DNA of 64,000 bases from a bacterium (GCA_016124445.1 WGNR01000012.1:124001-188000); one strand, 5' to 3'. Counted from the stretch's first letter, positions 34,047-43,710 are shown. The notes: a model not told the origin generated them from the letters alone. Numbers and translations are program-made.

Positions 34047-34829
34047 TTAAGTTTCAGCGATGCCGAACAACTTTTTCGCGTTGGCCGTGGTAATGCGTGC
34101 CATCTCGGCCGGTTCTATCCCATGTGCTTCAGCCAGGCACACGCCTGTATGGACAACCAAAGCGGGTTCGTTGGGGCGCTGTTTGCGGCATGGTTCCGGG
34201 CTCAAGTAAGGGCAATCCGTTTCGACCAACAACCGATCGGTGGGCACGGTCTTCGCGACGTCGCGAAGTTCTTGATTTCGTTTGAATGTCAGCATTCCGG
34301 CAAAACTTATGTGCATACCGCACGCGACACCTAGTTCAGCGAGTGGGGCATCGCCGGTGTAAGAATGCAAGATCCCTTTGAGCGGTCCGACGCTCCTGGA
34401 TTGCTCGAGCCACTGCACGACGTCGTCGGCACAATCCCGCATATGAATCACCAACGGCTTGTCGTACTGACGAGACTTTTCAACGTGCCAATCGAGGTAT
34501 TCCCGCTGCAACGCAAACGGAGCGAAGTCCCAATAGCGGTCCAGTCCGGTCTCGCCAATCGCCACCACCTTGGGATGCGACATCAGCTTTTCGACTTCGT
34601 CCAGATCTCCCTCGTTCGCCTCGGCACTATGATTGGGATGAATGCCGACCGACGCGTATACGTGAGGGAAACGCTCCGCGAGTTCGATGCACTGGCGACT
34701 ATCTTCCAGCGTGGTGCCAATCGCCACGATCGTTCCAACGCTGGCATCGCTGGCGCGCTGAATGACGTCGTCGATCTGCGACAACAGATCTTCATTAAAC
34801 AGATGCGCGTGCGTATCAAACCATTCCAC
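34047..34829 (-). CDS. tatD: TatD-family metal-dependent hydrolase
   Basis: 260 residues, full family length. The metal ligands appear in order: FDTHAHL (HxH), GETGLDRYWD (Glu), VIHMRDC (His), LHSYTGD (His) and VETDCPYLSPEP (Asp). Members are TIM-barrel nucleases or deoxyribonucleases with proposed roles in DNA repair. The start MEWFDTHAHLF is the natural N-terminus. It lies downstream of the gene coupled to nuoN on the same strand, after an 81-bp gap. Confidence 0.92.
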   Translation of the reverse strand: MEWFDTHAHLFNEDLLSQIDDVIQRASDASVGTIVAIGTTLEDSRQCIELAERFPHVYASVGIHPNHSAEANEGDLDEVEKLMSHPKVVAIGETGLDRYWDFAPFALQREYLDWHVEKSRQYDKPLVIHMRDCADDVVQWLEQSRSVGPLKGILHSYTGDAPLAELGVACGMHISFAGMLTFKRNQELRDVAKTVPTDRLLVETDCPYLSPEPCRKQRPNEPALVVHTGVCLAEAHGIEPAEMARITTANAKKLFGIAET

Positions 34830-34910
34830 GTTCGAGAGTCCTCTTGTGCGTTACCTTTCGCGTCCCTAGCTAAGCATTCATCGTACCGATGAACTCCGGC
34901 CGTTGAAATG

Positions 34911-35366
34911 CTATGCCTGCTTACCGGTCGCTTCGGCAAGATTATCCAGATGCCCCTTGGCCATGCCGATCGCCGTTTGAATCAGCTGATAAATGGGGCT
35001 GCCAGCCTCTGACCATGCGGCCAGTTTTTCTAAATCTTCAAGGAGCCGCTGTTCGTAACGCGTCACTTCGGCCAGGACGTAGTCGAGTGACAAATCGTTC
35101 AGGTCGGTAAACTCCATCGGAAAGTCCCCCAGCGAAATCGCTCGATCTTCCGCTTCCAACACTTCCACCATCCGCTCGACCAGTTGGTGGTGATCGGCCG
35201 CAATGTCTTCCAGAATGGCGGCCTTCGCTTCTTCTCCGGGCGGAACCCATGGCTTGGCATAGGTCAAATAAGTTGGCAGCGAGCGATGATGCATGGCCGC
35301 CGCGCGAACGAGCAAATCAAACTGTGGGTCCAACAACACCGGCGGTGCATCCCTGTATTGAATCAC
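34911..35366 (-). CDS. Small helical protein translationally coupled to nuoN
   Basis: 151 residues when started at the GTG at 35366, which overlaps the nuoN stop as GTGA. The open frame runs on upstream inside nuoN, but that part is a shadow. The protein is almost wholly helical, with regularly placed acidic and His residues (AAAMHHRSLPTYL, IAADHHQLVERMVEVLEAED, YEQRLLEDLEKLAAWSEA). This suggests a four-helix bundle, possibly ferritin- or hemerythrin-like. I do not recognise the family with confidence. Coupling to nuoN hints at a complex I accessory role. Confidence 0.7.
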   Translation of the reverse strand: MIQYRDAPPVLLDPQFDLLVRAAAMHHRSLPTYLTYAKPWVPPGEEAKAAILEDIAADHHQLVERMVEVLEAEDRAISLGDFPMEFTDLNDLSLDYVLAEVTRYEQRLLEDLEKLAAWSEAGSPIYQLIQTAIGMAKGHLDNLAEATGKQA

Positions 35367-36979
35367 GAAAACAGACCGCTCGTCGCAGCTTGAATCCAAA
35401 CGTTCAGCCAATTCCAACCGATAATCAGCAACAGTACCGGAAGCGTGACGCACCAAAGGTAACTTCGCTGCAAGATCCCTGGGCCGACGAGCATTGGCGC
35501 GGCCTCGTCGTCGATTGGATCCATCGTCATCACTTTCACGACGCGAAGGTAATAGAACAAGCTGACCGCCGTATTCAAGCAGCCGACCAGCAGCATGACC
35601 GCCAGCAGCGTATCTCCCGTGGCCAGGTATCCCTGTGCGATCCCACCAAACACCGCGAACTTGCCAACGAACCCAGCCAACGGCGGCAAGCCGATCAAGC
35701 TGACCAACAAGATCGACAAACAGATCGCCACCGACGGGCTCCGATGAATCATTCCAGCGTAGTCGCGAATCTCTTCGCTTCCCATCGTATCCCGCAGAAA
35801 CGCCACCACGGCGAACGCCCCCAAGTTCATCAATAGGTAAACGGCCAGGTACAACCCCAAGTATCCTGCGCATTGGCTTGCTGCAGCGTTGTCGACACCC
35901 ACCAACGCCAACATCGGCGGAACGGCCATCATCAGGTAGCCGGCATGAGCGATCGTCGAGTAGGCCAGCAATCGTTTCATGTTCGTTTGAGCAAACGCCG
36001 CCAAGTTGCCGAACGTACAGGTCACCATCGCCACCACGCCGATCAACATCGCTAGAAACGAGCGAACCGTAGCGAGTAACGAAGGATCGACGCTATCGCC
36101 CAGCCCCAGCGCCACGCGAACCAAGAGGGCTACCGCCGCCGCTTTGGACGCGACTGAAAGAAAGGCACCCACCTCGGCGGTCGCTCCTTCAAACACATCA
36201 GGGCACCATTGATGGAACGGAACCGCCGACAACTTGAATGCCAGCCCGGCCAGAATCATCAGCGCTGCCATCACTAGCAAAACGGTCTGCGACCCGCTTA
36301 ACCCAGCCGAGGTCAGTTCCGACAGCCGCATGGCCATCGTCGGCAGGTGGGCCGAATTCAACAGCCCGCACAAGAGGCTGATTCCATACAGCATCACGCC
36401 AGCCGCTCCGGCACCATATACGGCATACTTGAGCGCCGCCTCCGAGCCTTTTCGATCACCGCGACGAATCGCCACCATCGCATACGACGGCACCGAAGCC
36501 ATTTCGATCGCCAGAAAGACAATCAGCACATGGTTTGTCGAGATCATCAGAAACATCCCGATCGTGGCCCCGAGAAGCAGCGTCGTAAAGTCAGGGCTAT
36601 CTGCCTTACCGTGGGCCTTGGTGAGCTTGATCAGCGAAAACAGCAGAAGCAAAAAGACAAGCAGTAGCGTCTTGACCATTACCCCGAAACCATCGTGAAC
36701 CAACATCCCGGTGAACAGCTCGACCTGGGGTAACTCGCCGATCGAAACCATTTCGACAGGCGACCTGGTCACATCCCACGGAGTCAGCGGCGAAAGGACC
36801 ATTAATGCCAGCAGCGTGCCGATCATGGCCAACCAGGTCGAATCGATGCGCTGGGTCAGCTGAAACATCCGGGCGAGCAAGATCAGGACGATCGTCGCAC
36901 ATAGCACCAATTCGGCACCCAGTCCCACCAGGCTGGCCAGCGTATCGGTTGTCAAATGATTCACCAGGGTGAACAGCAT
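35363..36979 (-). CDS. nuoN: NADH-quinone oxidoreductase subunit N
   Basis: 538 residues from the ATG at 36979; a start at 37015 would overlap nuoM. It is a multi-helix antiporter-like subunit. Conserved elements are FLAIEMASVPSYAMVA (Glu in the first half-channel), LAFKLSAVPFHQWCPDVFEG, LAYSTIAHAGYLMMA and LPPLAGFVGKF. It pumps protons in the membrane arm of complex I. It lies 16 bp after nuoM and its stop overlaps the next gene. Confidence 0.93.
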   Translation of the reverse strand: MLFTLVNHLTTDTLASLVGLGAELVLCATIVLILLARMFQLTQRIDSTWLAMIGTLLALMVLSPLTPWDVTRSPVEMVSIGELPQVELFTGMLVHDGFGVMVKTLLLVFLLLLFSLIKLTKAHGKADSPDFTTLLLGATIGMFLMISTNHVLIVFLAIEMASVPSYAMVAIRRGDRKGSEAALKYAVYGAGAAGVMLYGISLLCGLLNSAHLPTMAMRLSELTSAGLSGSQTVLLVMAALMILAGLAFKLSAVPFHQWCPDVFEGATAEVGAFLSVASKAAAVALLVRVALGLGDSVDPSLLATVRSFLAMLIGVVAMVTCTFGNLAAFAQTNMKRLLAYSTIAHAGYLMMAVPPMLALVGVDNAAASQCAGYLGLYLAVYLLMNLGAFAVVAFLRDTMGSEEIRDYAGMIHRSPSVAICLSILLVSLIGLPPLAGFVGKFAVFGGIAQGYLATGDTLLAVMLLVGCLNTAVSLFYYLRVVKVMTMDPIDDEAAPMLVGPGILQRSYLWCVTLPVLLLIIGWNWLNVWIQAATSGLFS

Positions 36980-36995
36980 GATGCAAAGCAGTCGA

Positions 36996-38756
36996 TTAAG
37001 GCTCGTTCGCGGCAACTTCCTGGTCAGCTTCGGCCTCGGCGGCGCGCAGCCTGGGCAGCTTGACCTCCTCAGTCCAGCGGGTCAGATCGGTTACCTGGCG
37101 ATCGACCGTCTTATCCATGTAGCGAAACACGATCGCCGGAAACACACCCAACACGATCGCTAGCACGCACAGAGGAATAGCGACCGCCATTTCGCGGCGG
37201 TTGATTTCGGTCAGGGCTTCTTCGTGCGGACCATGGTACTGAGGGCCAAGGTAAACCCGCTGGATCGCCCACAAAATGTAGCCTGCCGTCAGGATCACCA
37301 CCGCCGCGGCAATCGCCGCCAACGTCGGACTGAAGTTCCAGGCCGAAAGTACGACGAACACTTCGCCAATGAAACCACACAGTCCCGGCAAGCCGAGTCC
37401 GGCAAAAAACAGCAGCATCGCCATCGCGGTGTAAACCGGCATCTTGCCATACAGTCCGCCAAACTGGTTCAAATCGCGATGATGCACGCGGTCGTACACC
37501 ACACCCACCATGAAGAACATTCCCGCGGAACTGATTCCATGGCCAATCATTTGAAACAGGGCACCTTTGACTCCCATGTTCCAGGCCGTCGGATCGAAAA
37601 GATTGCCTGCCGTGGCACTCCACACGCCCAGCCCCAAAACGACATAGCCCATATGACTGACCGAACTGTAGGCCACCATCCGTTTAAAATCGCTCTGGGC
37701 CAGTGCCGCCAATGCACCATAGACCATGCTGATCACGCCGATCGAACAAACCAGCCACGCCAGGTCGTAGCCCGCATCGGGACAGATCGGGTAGCAAATC
37801 CGGATGATGCCATAGCCTCCCATCTTCAAAAGCAAGCCGGCCAGGATCATCGAGATCGGCGTCGGGGCTTCGACATGGGCATCAGGCAGCCAGGTATGCA
37901 GCGGCACGCTTGGCACCTTGATCGCGAAGCCAACAAACAACAGCACAAACGCCCACCACTGCACCGACTTGCCATACAACAAGCGCTGATCGAAGGCGTC
38001 GCTATTCTGGCCCAGTTGCTGCAACGCCAGGATATTGAACGTATGCACGGCATGCTCGCTCACCTCGAGCTGCTGTTTGTATTTTTCGGCCGAAAGCAGA
38101 TTCCCGCCATTATCCCAGGCCGCCACGTACGACGCAGTTAGTTGCTGCGGCGAAAGCTTTCTTAGATCGCTGTTGAAGTACAACATCAATAGCGCGATCA
38201 ACATCAACACACTACCGACCAGCGTGTACAGGAAGAACTTGATCGCCGCATACTGCCGGCGCGGGCCGCCCCAGACGCCGATCAAAAAGTACATCGGCAG
38301 CAGCATCACTTCCCAAAAGACATAGAACAGAAAGAAGTCGAGCGACAAGAACACGCCTATCATGCCGGCCAATAGCAGCAGATACAAAACGCAGTAACTT
38401 TTGACGTACTGGTCGATTGTCCAACTGGCCCCCATCGCCAACAGCGATATAACCGCCGTCAACATCAGCAGCGGGAAGCTGATTCCATCGATGCCCAGGA
38501 AGAATTGGATATCGAACGACGGAATCCACGAAAGCTGCACGACGTGCTGGACTCCACCATCGCCGACTTGGAAGCTAAGCCAGTCGGCACCTGGCATTGC
38601 GATCCCCAGCAGCGGCAGCAAAACCAGCAGGGTGATCGCCAAGGTAAACCAGCGTAGCAGGCTCTTGTTTTCCGCCGGAAGAAACAACAGCACGATCGCT
38701 CCTACGACCGGCATGAAGATTAGCGATGTCACGATGTAAAGTGCCAGGTTATCCAT
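36996..38756 (-). CDS. nuoM: NADH-quinone oxidoreductase subunit M
   Basis: 586 residues from the ATG at 38756 (MDNLALYIVTSLIFMPVVGA), which has AAAGG upstream. Signatures are FYVFWEVMLLPMYFLIGVWG, IKVPSVPLHTWLPDAHVEAP, VAYSSVSHMGYVVLGLG and GLGLPGLCGFIGE. An insert of about 60 hydrophilic residues (about 195-255, with SAEKYKQQLEVSEHAVH) stands before the PLHTWLPDAH helix; typical NuoM is shorter. The C-terminal tail is charged. It is a proton-pumping subunit of complex I. Confidence 0.93.
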   Translation of the reverse strand: MDNLALYIVTSLIFMPVVGAIVLLFLPAENKSLLRWFTLAITLLVLLPLLGIAMPGADWLSFQVGDGGVQHVVQLSWIPSFDIQFFLGIDGISFPLLMLTAVISLLAMGASWTIDQYVKSYCVLYLLLLAGMIGVFLSLDFFLFYVFWEVMLLPMYFLIGVWGGPRRQYAAIKFFLYTLVGSVLMLIALLMLYFNSDLRKLSPQQLTASYVAAWDNGGNLLSAEKYKQQLEVSEHAVHTFNILALQQLGQNSDAFDQRLLYGKSVQWWAFVLLFVGFAIKVPSVPLHTWLPDAHVEAPTPISMILAGLLLKMGGYGIIRICYPICPDAGYDLAWLVCSIGVISMVYGALAALAQSDFKRMVAYSSVSHMGYVVLGLGVWSATAGNLFDPTAWNMGVKGALFQMIGHGISSAGMFFMVGVVYDRVHHRDLNQFGGLYGKMPVYTAMAMLLFFAGLGLPGLCGFIGEVFVVLSAWNFSPTLAAIAAAVVILTAGYILWAIQRVYLGPQYHGPHEEALTEINRREMAVAIPLCVLAIVLGVFPAIVFRYMDKTVDRQVTDLTRWTEEVKLPRLRAAEAEADQEVAANEP

Positions 38757-38788
38757 TGAGTTGCCTTTGCGGCATTCGACTTGCTTCG

Positions 38789-41149
38789 TTAACCGGTGAG
38801 GGCCAAGGTCCAAAAACTAATTAGCAGAAACATGGCGACCGTGCTCGCCACGATCAGCATTACGTACTGACGCAAGCTTCCTGTTTGCAACGTTCTCAGG
38901 GCACTACCCAACCGATAGGTTTGCTCAGCAAACCAATTGACCAGGCCGTCGATTCCCTGTCGATCGAGCCACAAATCGGAAAGCCTCGCCAGGCCAACCC
39001 CCAGCCTGGCCAAGCCATCGACCAGACGATCAATCAGCAGTCGATCCAGTAGCGACGCACAGTGTGCCAGGGCCATCGTTCCGCGAACGAAGACGGCCTG
39101 GTAGATCTCGTCGAAGTACCACTTGCGGTACAGCGTGTGATAGAGCGGATGAAAACTTCGGCTGACGTCTTCCGGATCGAGGACCTTCCAGGCATAGAAT
39201 AGCGCCGCCAGCGCAATCCCGGCCAGCGCCGCTCCCAGTTCGATCAGCCCGACCGGACTGGTGACCGCGGCCGTATGTCCTTTCGATTCCTCCGGCAGCG
39301 TGATGTGCCACAGGGCTCCGTGCATGTCGGCCCAGATGCCCGCAGGTCTCGCTTGCTCGATCGATCGCGACAAGGTCGGCAAGCCGAACCAACTAAACGC
39401 TGGCCATGCCACGCAGACCGCCAAGATCGCCAGCAACACCAGCGGCACGACCATGACCCGCGGCGACTCGTGGGCCCTGTCAAACCGCTTCGCCGCGCGC
39501 GGCTCTCCCCAGAACGTGAGGAACCACATCCGAAACATGTAGAACGCCGTCAAACAGGCTCCTCCCGCCGCTGCTGCAAAGAAGAAGCTGCCCCAGAGAG
39601 GATTCTCGCTGCGAAACGCGTAGACCTGTTCCAGAATCAAGTCCTTCGAGTAATACCCAGCCAGTCCGATCGGCAAGCCAAAGACCGAGGGAATTCCGAT
39701 CCCAGCGATCGCCAGGCAGCCGACCAGCATCGTGCCGGCGGTCCAAGGCATCTTTCGCCAGAGTCCGCCCATCTGCGGCATTTCGTTGGTTTGCACCGCA
39801 TGGATCACTGAGCCAGAGCCAAGGAAAAGCAAGCTCTTGAAACAAGCGTGCGTCACCAGGTGCATCACGCCAGCCGCCCAGCCGCCACAGCCCAAGGCCA
39901 GCATCATGTAGCCAAGTTGACTGATCGTCGAATAAGCCAATACTCGCTTGATATCAGTCGCCACCAACGCAATGGAAGCTCCGATCAAAAGCGTAATGCA
40001 GCCTGCACAAGCCACCACCAGCAGCACTTCCGGCAGGAAGATTGGATAGGACCGGGCCACCAGAAAGACGCCAGCCGCGACCATCGTGGCCGAGTGCACC
40101 AAGGCCGAAACGGGCGTGGGGCCTTCCATCGCATCAGGCAGCCAGACATGCAGTGGGAACTGAGCGCTCTTGCCAACGCATCCGCAAAAGATGCCTAGCC
40201 CGGCGATGATGAGCAGCCCGTACCCGAGGTTCGCCTCACGCCATACCGGCATCTCGGCATTCACCTTGGCGGCTAGTTGCTCGGTGGTCAGTGGTTCGGT
40301 CGCGTGAAGTGCCAACGCTTCAATCTGCCGGCCAGCCGCCAGACGCACCATGCCATCTGGGACTTTCAGCGCGTAGTGATTTTCTTCGCCTCTCACCTGC
40401 GAGAAGATGCCCTGCTGTTGATCGATGTCGCCAAAGTTCAGTGTCCCCAGACTTCCCCACAACGCCATCATTCCGACCAGCATGCCGAAGTCGCCGATGC
40501 GATTGACGATGAACGCCTTGTTGGCGGCGGTCGACGCAGTCGTTCGCTCGACGTAGAAACCGATCAGAAACCAGGAACATAGCCCCACCAGTTCCCAGAA
40601 GACAAACGTCATCAGGTAATTGCCGGAAAGGACCAGTCCCAACATGCTGAAGCAGAAGAGCGACAACGATTGGAAAAACCGGGCATAGCGGCCAGGCCGG
40701 TGGAGCGACTCGCCGTCCTCCAGCAGCGCTTCCTGATCGACCACATCGTCCAGTTCGTCGTGCATGTAACTGGTGGAATAGAAATGGATGCAGGTCGCAA
40801 TGAACGTCACCAGGCAGAACATCACGATCGTCAGCGCGTCGATGTAGTAGTTGATCCCAACGTTCGTCCCGGCCAGCGTCGCCAGGGTGTAGCCATGGCC
40901 GGTGATTACCGGTGGAACTTCATGGGCTGCATGATCGACCGCGCCGGCAGGATGGGCCGTGAACCAGATCCCGGCACTGAAGAAGGACAAAACGGTCGAG
41001 GCTAAAACCGCCGTCGTTGCCAACGTGCCGGCAAACTTCCCTTTCGCTCCCAGCCATTGCGCACCCAATAAGATCGCGCAGAACGACCCCAGCGGCAGCA
41101 AGACCGCGATCGCTAGAAGGCTCGGCAGGTAAGGCAGCAAGGTTTGCAT
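38789..41149 (-). CDS. nuoL: NADH-quinone oxidoreductase subunit L
   Basis: 786 residues, long for NuoL (usually 610-680). Conserved parts include FVFWELVGLCSWFLIGFYVE, GKSAQFPLHVWLPDAMEGPT, VLAYSTISQLGYMMLALG and HALFKSL-like (THACFKSLLFLGSGSVIH). A roughly 75-residue hydrophilic insert (about 235-305, GRQIEALALHATEPLTTEQL) precedes the FPLHVWLPDA helix. A long C-terminal region ends with a membrane anchor (LIVASTVAMFLLISFWTLAL), consistent with the lateral helix. Its ATG overlaps the nuoK TGA by one base. Confidence 0.93.
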   Translation of the reverse strand: MQTLLPYLPSLLAIAVLLPLGSFCAILLGAQWLGAKGKFAGTLATTAVLASTVLSFFSAGIWFTAHPAGAVDHAAHEVPPVITGHGYTLATLAGTNVGINYYIDALTIVMFCLVTFIATCIHFYSTSYMHDELDDVVDQEALLEDGESLHRPGRYARFFQSLSLFCFSMLGLVLSGNYLMTFVFWELVGLCSWFLIGFYVERTTASTAANKAFIVNRIGDFGMLVGMMALWGSLGTLNFGDIDQQQGIFSQVRGEENHYALKVPDGMVRLAAGRQIEALALHATEPLTTEQLAAKVNAEMPVWREANLGYGLLIIAGLGIFCGCVGKSAQFPLHVWLPDAMEGPTPVSALVHSATMVAAGVFLVARSYPIFLPEVLLVVACAGCITLLIGASIALVATDIKRVLAYSTISQLGYMMLALGCGGWAAGVMHLVTHACFKSLLFLGSGSVIHAVQTNEMPQMGGLWRKMPWTAGTMLVGCLAIAGIGIPSVFGLPIGLAGYYSKDLILEQVYAFRSENPLWGSFFFAAAAGGACLTAFYMFRMWFLTFWGEPRAAKRFDRAHESPRVMVVPLVLLAILAVCVAWPAFSWFGLPTLSRSIEQARPAGIWADMHGALWHITLPEESKGHTAAVTSPVGLIELGAALAGIALAALFYAWKVLDPEDVSRSFHPLYHTLYRKWYFDEIYQAVFVRGTMALAHCASLLDRLLIDRLVDGLARLGVGLARLSDLWLDRQGIDGLVNWFAEQTYRLGSALRTLQTGSLRQYVMLIVASTVAMFLLISFWTLALTG

Positions 41150-41484
41150 CAGCCTTTCAGTTCACTGGCACGATCGACGTCGATCGTGGCATGGTTGTTG
41201 TAAAAGTTCAGCGCGATCGCGAGCGCCACGGCCGCTTCTGCCGCGGCCAGCACGATGACAAACAACGCGATCAAGTGGCCATCGAGGCCGAGGTTCTCGT
41301 CGCGAAAATAAGGGCTGGCAAAACCAATGAAGTTGAGGATCGCCCCGTTGAGCACCAGTTCGATCCCGATCAGGATTCCTAATGCGTTCCTTTTGGTCGC
41401 CATACAGACGATTCCGCATACAAACAGAAACGCCCCGACCGCTAGGTAATGTGAAAGTCCGATTGGTTCGTACAGAAAACTCAT
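41149..41484 (-). CDS. nuoK: NADH-quinone oxidoreductase subunit K
   Basis: 111 residues, three membrane helices. LAVGAFLFVCGIVCMATKRN, LIGIELVLNGAILNFIGFA (membrane Glu) and LFVIVLAAAEAAVALAIALN (second membrane Glu) are characteristic. It is a small membrane-arm subunit that links the quinone site to the antiporter subunits. It overlaps nuoJ by four bases upstream and nuoL by one base downstream. Confidence 0.95.
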   Translation of the reverse strand: MSFLYEPIGLSHYLAVGAFLFVCGIVCMATKRNALGILIGIELVLNGAILNFIGFASPYFRDENLGLDGHLIALFVIVLAAAEAAVALAIALNFYNNHATIDVDRASELKG

Positions 41485-42206
41485 TGGCTTGCTCCTGCGT
41501 GAGAATGCCTTCGAGCCCGGGCCAGGTACGCGGCACCAACCAGAACCACCAGCAGGTGAATCGAAACGATCTCGAATGGCAAAAGGTATCCGGCCAAACC
41601 GGGTTCGTCGGGCCGCTGGGCCTTATCGGCTCTGACACCCACCAAGGCCAGGCCAATCTCGCCGCTTCGCTGCGGCATGCCGTCGTCGGCGGCGATCTCC
41701 AGACGCTCGAGTTCATCACGCTGCTCTTGCGTGATCACTTTTCCATCGGCCTTGTCCGCTTTCAACTTTTCAACGTAAGCAGCCAACTCGGCATCGGCGG
41801 CAGCCTGGTAATCCGAGCTTTGCCACTGCGGGATGAGAAACGCCAGTTGCAGCAAAATCGAAAAGAGGGCACCGCCCACCAATAGACCCAGAATCCAGTC
41901 GCTTGCCCGGGTACGCATGGTAATGAACGCCTTTTGCGCGGTCAGCATCACGCCAAAGATCAGCAGCACGACGGTTCCGCCGACGTAGATCATCAATTGC
42001 ATCGCCCCGACAAAATAGGCCCCGGCCAGAAACAGCAGTCCGCTGGTCGCTGCCAGGGAAACGATCAACGCGAAGGCCATCCGGACGATGTTATTCGTTG
42101 TCGTCACCACCACCGCAAATCCGCACGCGAAAATCGCCGTGACGTAGAACATCACCGTGTGCCAGTTGATTGTCGGCTGGGCGGCCGCCAGGAGAAGTTC
42201 GCTCAT
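41481..42206 (-). CDS. nuoJ: NADH-quinone oxidoreductase subunit J
   Basis: 241 residues from the ATG at 42206; the open frame extends further upstream inside nuoH but that part is not real. A strong ribosome-binding site (AAAGGAGAAG) precedes it. Helices include VMFYVTAIFACGFAVVVTTT and the conserved FVGAMQLMIYVGGTVVLLIF. A charged insert of about 60 residues (about 145-205, VEKLKADKADGKVITQEQRD) separates the last two helices, which is unusual. Its start overlaps the nuoH stop (ATGA). Confidence 0.92.
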   Translation of the reverse strand: MSELLLAAAQPTINWHTVMFYVTAIFACGFAVVVTTTNNIVRMAFALIVSLAATSGLLFLAGAYFVGAMQLMIYVGGTVVLLIFGVMLTAQKAFITMRTRASDWILGLLVGGALFSILLQLAFLIPQWQSSDYQAAADAELAAYVEKLKADKADGKVITQEQRDELERLEIAADDGMPQRSGEIGLALVGVRADKAQRPDEPGLAGYLLPFEIVSIHLLVVLVGAAYLARARRHSHAGASQ

Positions 42207-43474
42207 TCGACTTCTCCTTTCGCGCTGTCGGTGGAAGGGGTTTGAAGCGAGTCGAATCGTTTCGCTTCGCGGCGTTGTCCTTCTTCCACCCAACTTTCGC
42301 GAACCATTGCCCGCGGCTGCGATGGAACCAGATCGTTGAGAAACCCAATGCCCAGCGCCGTCCAGAACATCACCCCCAACAAACAAACCGCCGCGATCGG
42401 CACGCAGTACTTCAGGCACATCGTGATAACCTGATCGACACGCAAGCGAGGGAAGGTCCACCGCACCCACATCATGATGATCACGCCGATCGATGCCTTC
42501 AGCAAAATGTTCACGACGCCCACCAGGTTGGCAAACGTGGTGAAAACCCACGAGTTGCCCAGGTAATCGGGGAACCAATCGATCAGCCCTGTGAAGATTG
42601 GGATCGGGCCGTTCCAACCGCCAAAGAACAAAATCGAGGCCAGCAGCGAGACCAGGATCATCGAGCCATACTCGGCCATGAAGAACAAACTCCACCGCAT
42701 CCCTGAGTACTCGGTCAAGAAGCCCGCGACCAGTTCGCTTTCCGCTTCGGCCAGGTCGAAGGGTGCTCGATTGACGCTCGCCACCGCGCAGGCAAAGTAA
42801 ACCCAAAAGATGATAAAGATGAACGGATCGTGGAAGATCAGCCAGTTGGTAAACCACCCGCGTTGTTGCTCGCCGATCGCGACCAGGTCCATCGTACCGC
42901 AGATCATCACCGGCACGACAACGCACATTCCCAGCGGCACTTCGTAGCTGACGACTTGAGCGGCCTGGCGCATGGCACCGAACAGGGACCATTTCGATCC
43001 GGAAGAATACCCGGCTAGAATCACACCGAACACTTCCAGCCCCAAAATGGCAATCACGAAAAACAGCCCGATATTCAGCGGCAACGCGACCCAGCCAGCC
43101 GCGAATGGCACCGCAACGAAGGCCGTGAAGCTGGCGGCGAGCGAAACATAAGGTGCCAACTTGAAGAGAATGGGATCGGCATCCTTGGGCATCAAGTCCT
43201 CTTTCGAGAGCAGCTTGATCCCGTCGGCCAACGATTGCAGCCAGCCAAACTTGCCGCCGGTGCGGGTCGGGCCAAGTCGATCTTGGATGCGGCCAGAGAC
43301 TTTCCGTTCGGCCCAGATGAAAACGAACGCCCCCAATGCGATCACATGGATCAGAAGGATGGCTTGAACGAGCGCGGCGAGGGTGTACCCCAGGAATTCC
43401 CAGTCAGCGGGAAACCAGCCTGCGAAGTACTCGCCCACGTGCGCGCTTTCCTTGTGCGTTGAAGGTATCGGCAA
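42203..43474 (-). CDS. nuoH: NADH-quinone oxidoreductase subunit H
   Basis: 423 residues from a TTG start. A GTG at 43438 with AAGGA upstream is an alternative that would shorten it by 12 residues. Signatures are WAERKVSGRIQDRLGPTRTG, LADGIKLLSKEDLMP, FDLAEAESELVAGFLTEYSG and FPRLRVDQVI. NuoH forms the quinone-binding chamber with NuoB and NuoD. It is the first gene of the H-J-K-L-M-N run, separated from nuoD by a gene on the opposite strand, so it needs its own promoter in the 236-bp gap. Confidence 0.93.
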   Translation of the reverse strand: MPIPSTHKESAHVGEYFAGWFPADWEFLGYTLAALVQAILLIHVIALGAFVFIWAERKVSGRIQDRLGPTRTGGKFGWLQSLADGIKLLSKEDLMPKDADPILFKLAPYVSLAASFTAFVAVPFAAGWVALPLNIGLFFVIAILGLEVFGVILAGYSSGSKWSLFGAMRQAAQVVSYEVPLGMCVVVPVMICGTMDLVAIGEQQRGWFTNWLIFHDPFIFIIFWVYFACAVASVNRAPFDLAEAESELVAGFLTEYSGMRWSLFFMAEYGSMILVSLLASILFFGGWNGPIPIFTGLIDWFPDYLGNSWVFTTFANLVGVVNILLKASIGVIIMMWVRWTFPRLRVDQVITMCLKYCVPIAAVCLLGVMFWTALGIGFLNDLVPSQPRAMVRESWVEEGQRREAKRFDSLQTPSTDSAKGEVE

Positions 43475-43606
43475 AATCCAGCCTCTTCCTGGCCCTCATG
43501 ATACCGGTCGTCCAGGCAGCGGCAAACTATTTCGGCTCCATTCTTTGAGAAGAAGCGGACGTAGCTATCCTTAAATTCACTTATGCGAGGCCTACCATCG
43601 TCTTGG

Positions 43607-43694
43607 AAAGGAGGAATCGCTATGCTGAAATTGATTATTCGAAAAGCATAGCGTCTTCAAGCAAATTGCCACCCCAGGCAAAGGGAAGCTTTTT
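43607..43694 (+). promoter_or_regulatory. Leader with nine-codon ORF and attenuator-like hairpin
   Basis: A near-perfect ribosome-binding site (AAAGGAGG, 43607-43614) stands 7 nt before ATG at 43622. This opens a nine-codon reading frame (MLKLIIRKA, stop TAG 43649-43651). Next come CTTC/GAAG (43655-43658, 43685-43688) and TTGCC/GGCAA (43666-43670, 43677-43681) arms, then five T (43690-43694). This looks like a leader peptide followed by a weak intrinsic terminator ahead of the cation transporter. Confidence 0.45.
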
Positions 43695-43710
43695 CAATAG
43701 AGGAAGGAAT

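Noticed and set aside
35367..35873. N-terminal extension of the small gene after nuoN
   Set aside because: The upstream part overlaps nuoN in a different frame and is Arg/Gly-rich; the GTGA overlap gives a better start.
41481..42992. A 503-codon fusion upstream of nuoJ
   Set aside because: The first 262 codons lie inside nuoH in another frame and look non-coding; a strong ribosome-binding site and ATGA overlap place the nuoJ start at 42206.
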